A DNA stretch of 64,000 nt from Deltaproteobacteria bacterium. Its GTDB lineage: Bacteria > Lernaellota > Lernaellaia > JACKCT01. Positions 62,762-64,000 of this stretch are shown piece after piece. Within the stretch, counting starts at the first letter, position 1. Each line of letters starts with the position of its first letter. The DNA lies in NCBI GenBank assembly GCA_020633895.1, contig JACKCT010000012.1, positions 66,874 to 130,873 on the forward strand, in the 5' to 3' direction. The notes beneath the pieces were generated by a model that was not told where the DNA came from, searched no databases, and saw only the letters and a list, made by a program, of their open reading frames with translations. A program made the position numbers and the translations under genes.

Positions 62762-64000
62762 TTACGCTGCCACTCCACGACACAGCAATTCAGCCTGTTT
62801 GATGACCGTCTCTGTCGCAGTATCCTGTTTGTCTGGAGGGTAGCCATGCTTCCGAAGCAGACGCCTAATAATCACACGCATCTTCGCCTTCGCTGATTCC
62901 TTAAGATTCCAATCAATCGTGGCGTTCTTGCGCACAGCCTCCACCAGCTCACGGGCAATGACCTTGAGGGTATCATCTCCTAAGACCTTGACCGCGCTGT
63001 CATTGACCTCCAAGGCGTCATAGAAGGCCACCTCGTCATCACTGAGCCCCAGTTGCTCCCCTCGCCTGTTGGCCTCACGCATCTCTTTAGCGAGACTGAT
63101 CAATTCAGCAATCACCTCAGCCGTCTCCAGGCTCCGGTTCTGGTAGGCCAGGATTGCCTTCTCCAACATTTCCGCAAAGGAACGGGCCTGCACCAGGTTG
63201 CGTCGCTCATGGGACTTGATGTCGTCCTTGAGCAGCTTTTGCAGCAGCTCCATCGCCAAGTTGCGATGCGGGATGTCCCGCACTTCCTCCAAGAACTCAT
63301 CCGACAGAATCGAGATGTCCTGACTCTTCAAGCCCATTTGGGCAAACACATCGACCACACCACCAGGAACCACGGACTTGGAGACCAACTGACGAATCGC
63401 CGACTCCATATCCTCTCGTGTGCTTTGCCCATCCTTGGGTTCGGTCTTCAGGAGCGTCGCCCGGACCCCTTGGAAAAAGCCCACCTCGTCACTGATCTCC
63501 TTCGTCTTCTCATGAGGACAAGACAAAGCAAAAGCCTTGGATAGGTCCGTCACACCCTTGATGAACCTCTTCTTCCCATCCTCCAGGGACAAGACATAAT
63601 TCGAGGTCATGACCATGCCGGACATCTTCTGGGCTGGAGATCCCTTCACGAACTGGAGGTAATCAAAGCCATGCAGTATGTCCACGATGATCTGATACTT
63701 CTCCAGCATCACCGCGACGGCCTCTTCCTTGTTCTCAATGCCGTAGCTCTTTTTCTCGCCGTCTGTGTAGGTGGCTAGCGCCTTACGCAGGTTATCCGCC
63801 AATCCAATGTAGTCGACGATCAGTCCACCGGGCTTATCCTTGAAGACACGATTCACACGGGCGATGGCCTGCATCAATCCATGACCACGCATGGGCTTGT
63901 CCGCATACATGGTTGTCAGGCAGGGCACGTCAAATCCCGTCAGCCACATATCCCTGACAATCACGAGACGCAGAGGGTCATCGGGATTCTTAAACCTCTT
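62762..64000 (-). CDS. type I restriction enzyme HsdR, 5' part outside window
   Basis: The frame is open from the right edge to the TAA at 62762 (412 visible residues, N-terminus off the window). It shows the end of the SF2 helicase core, including [17 protein letters not shown] and motif VI-like [23 protein letters not shown], followed by the C-terminal HsdR region. HsdR is the translocase/endonuclease subunit of type I systems and needs HsdM and HsdS, not visible here. GC is lower than in the left part of the window, as expected for a horizontally acquired defence gene. Confidence 0.9.
   Translation of the reverse strand, partial: KRFKNPDDPLRLVIVRDMWLTGFDVPCLTTMYADKPMRGHGLMQAIARVNRVFKDKPGGLIVDYIGLADNLRKALATYTDGEKKSYGIENKEEAVAVMLEKYQIIVDILHGFDYLQFVKGSPAQKMSGMVMTSNYVLSLEDGKKRFIKGVTDLSKAFALSCPHEKTKEISDEVGFFQGVRATLLKTEPKDGQSTREDMESAIRQLVSKSVVPGGVVDVFAQMGLKSQDISILSDEFLEEVRDIPHRNLAMELLQKLLKDDIKSHERRNLVQARSFAEMLEKAILAYQNRSLETAEVIAELISLAKEMREANRRGEQLGLSDDEVAFYDALEVNDSAVKVLGDDTLKVIARELVEAVRKNATIDWNLKESAKAKMRVIIRRLLRKHGYPPDKQDTATETVIKQAELLCRGVAA

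Overview
The window is GC-rich (roughly two thirds G+C by eye) and densely packed. It comes from a Gram-negative bacterium: there is an RND efflux pump with its outer-membrane channel, a DUF481-type outer-membrane protein, a TVP38-type inner-membrane protein and many lipoproteins. Several lipoproteins carry long linkers of aspartate with periodic threonine (units such as DDDTS) directly after the lipid-attachment cysteine. That style, and gene families such as DUF2333, suggest an uncultured deltaproteobacterial or myxobacterial-type lineage. No rRNA or intact tRNA is visible, so the taxonomy is an inference.

Layout, left to right. 1-1930 (minus): a truncated PIG-L deacetylase, a small membrane protein and a rhomboid protease. 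2170-5046: a large soluble hybrid histidine kinase. 5145-11812: a TetR-controlled tripartite RND efflux operon with an operator-like palindrome and a strong terminator. 11887-15713: a CreD-like membrane protein divergent from a CreB/CreC-like two-component system, with 11-bp-phased direct repeats between them. 15692-17663: an alpha/beta hydrolase and an EamA-type transporter. 17660-23698 (minus): a duplicated CPBP-type membrane protease gene translationally coupled to modA-modB-modC (molybdate uptake). 23789-24631: an amidohydrolase. 24731-32927: a propeller lipoprotein, a TetR/desaturase pair, an HTTM pair, lemA with an M48 protease, and msrB. 33214-37593: an O-acetylhomoserine sulfhydrylase-type gene, a zinc-ribbon protein, a saccharopine-dehydrogenase-like reductase and an MFS transporter. 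37915-44500: an M19-type dipeptidase, DUF2333, a VTT protein, a hydrolase, a DUF481 outer-membrane protein and a MarR/methyltransferase pair with a near-perfect operator.

44629-57067 is envelope-focused. It holds an SGNH hydrolase, a twin-CX3C lipoprotein, a secreted protein with an acidic tail ending CGC, and three acidic-linker lipoproteins (two phosphoesterases and one GxGYxYP-family protein). Embedded among these is a methyltransferase / UbiA prenyltransferase / GT-C glycosyltransferase operon. The enzyme types suggest polyprenyl-phosphate-sugar-dependent glycosylation; a link to the acidic, Thr-rich linkers is a hypothesis only.

57064-59830 holds a rhodanese, a thiolase and a polytopic membrane protein. 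From about 59.9 kb the composition changes to lower GC. An amidase gene lies between two imperfect direct repeats, each made of a glycine-tRNA-like 3' end plus its terminator. They are followed by a possible integrase start, a coiled-coil lipoprotein and a type I restriction HsdR subunit that runs off the right edge. This looks like the boundary of an integrated genomic island and is the most interesting structural signal in the window.
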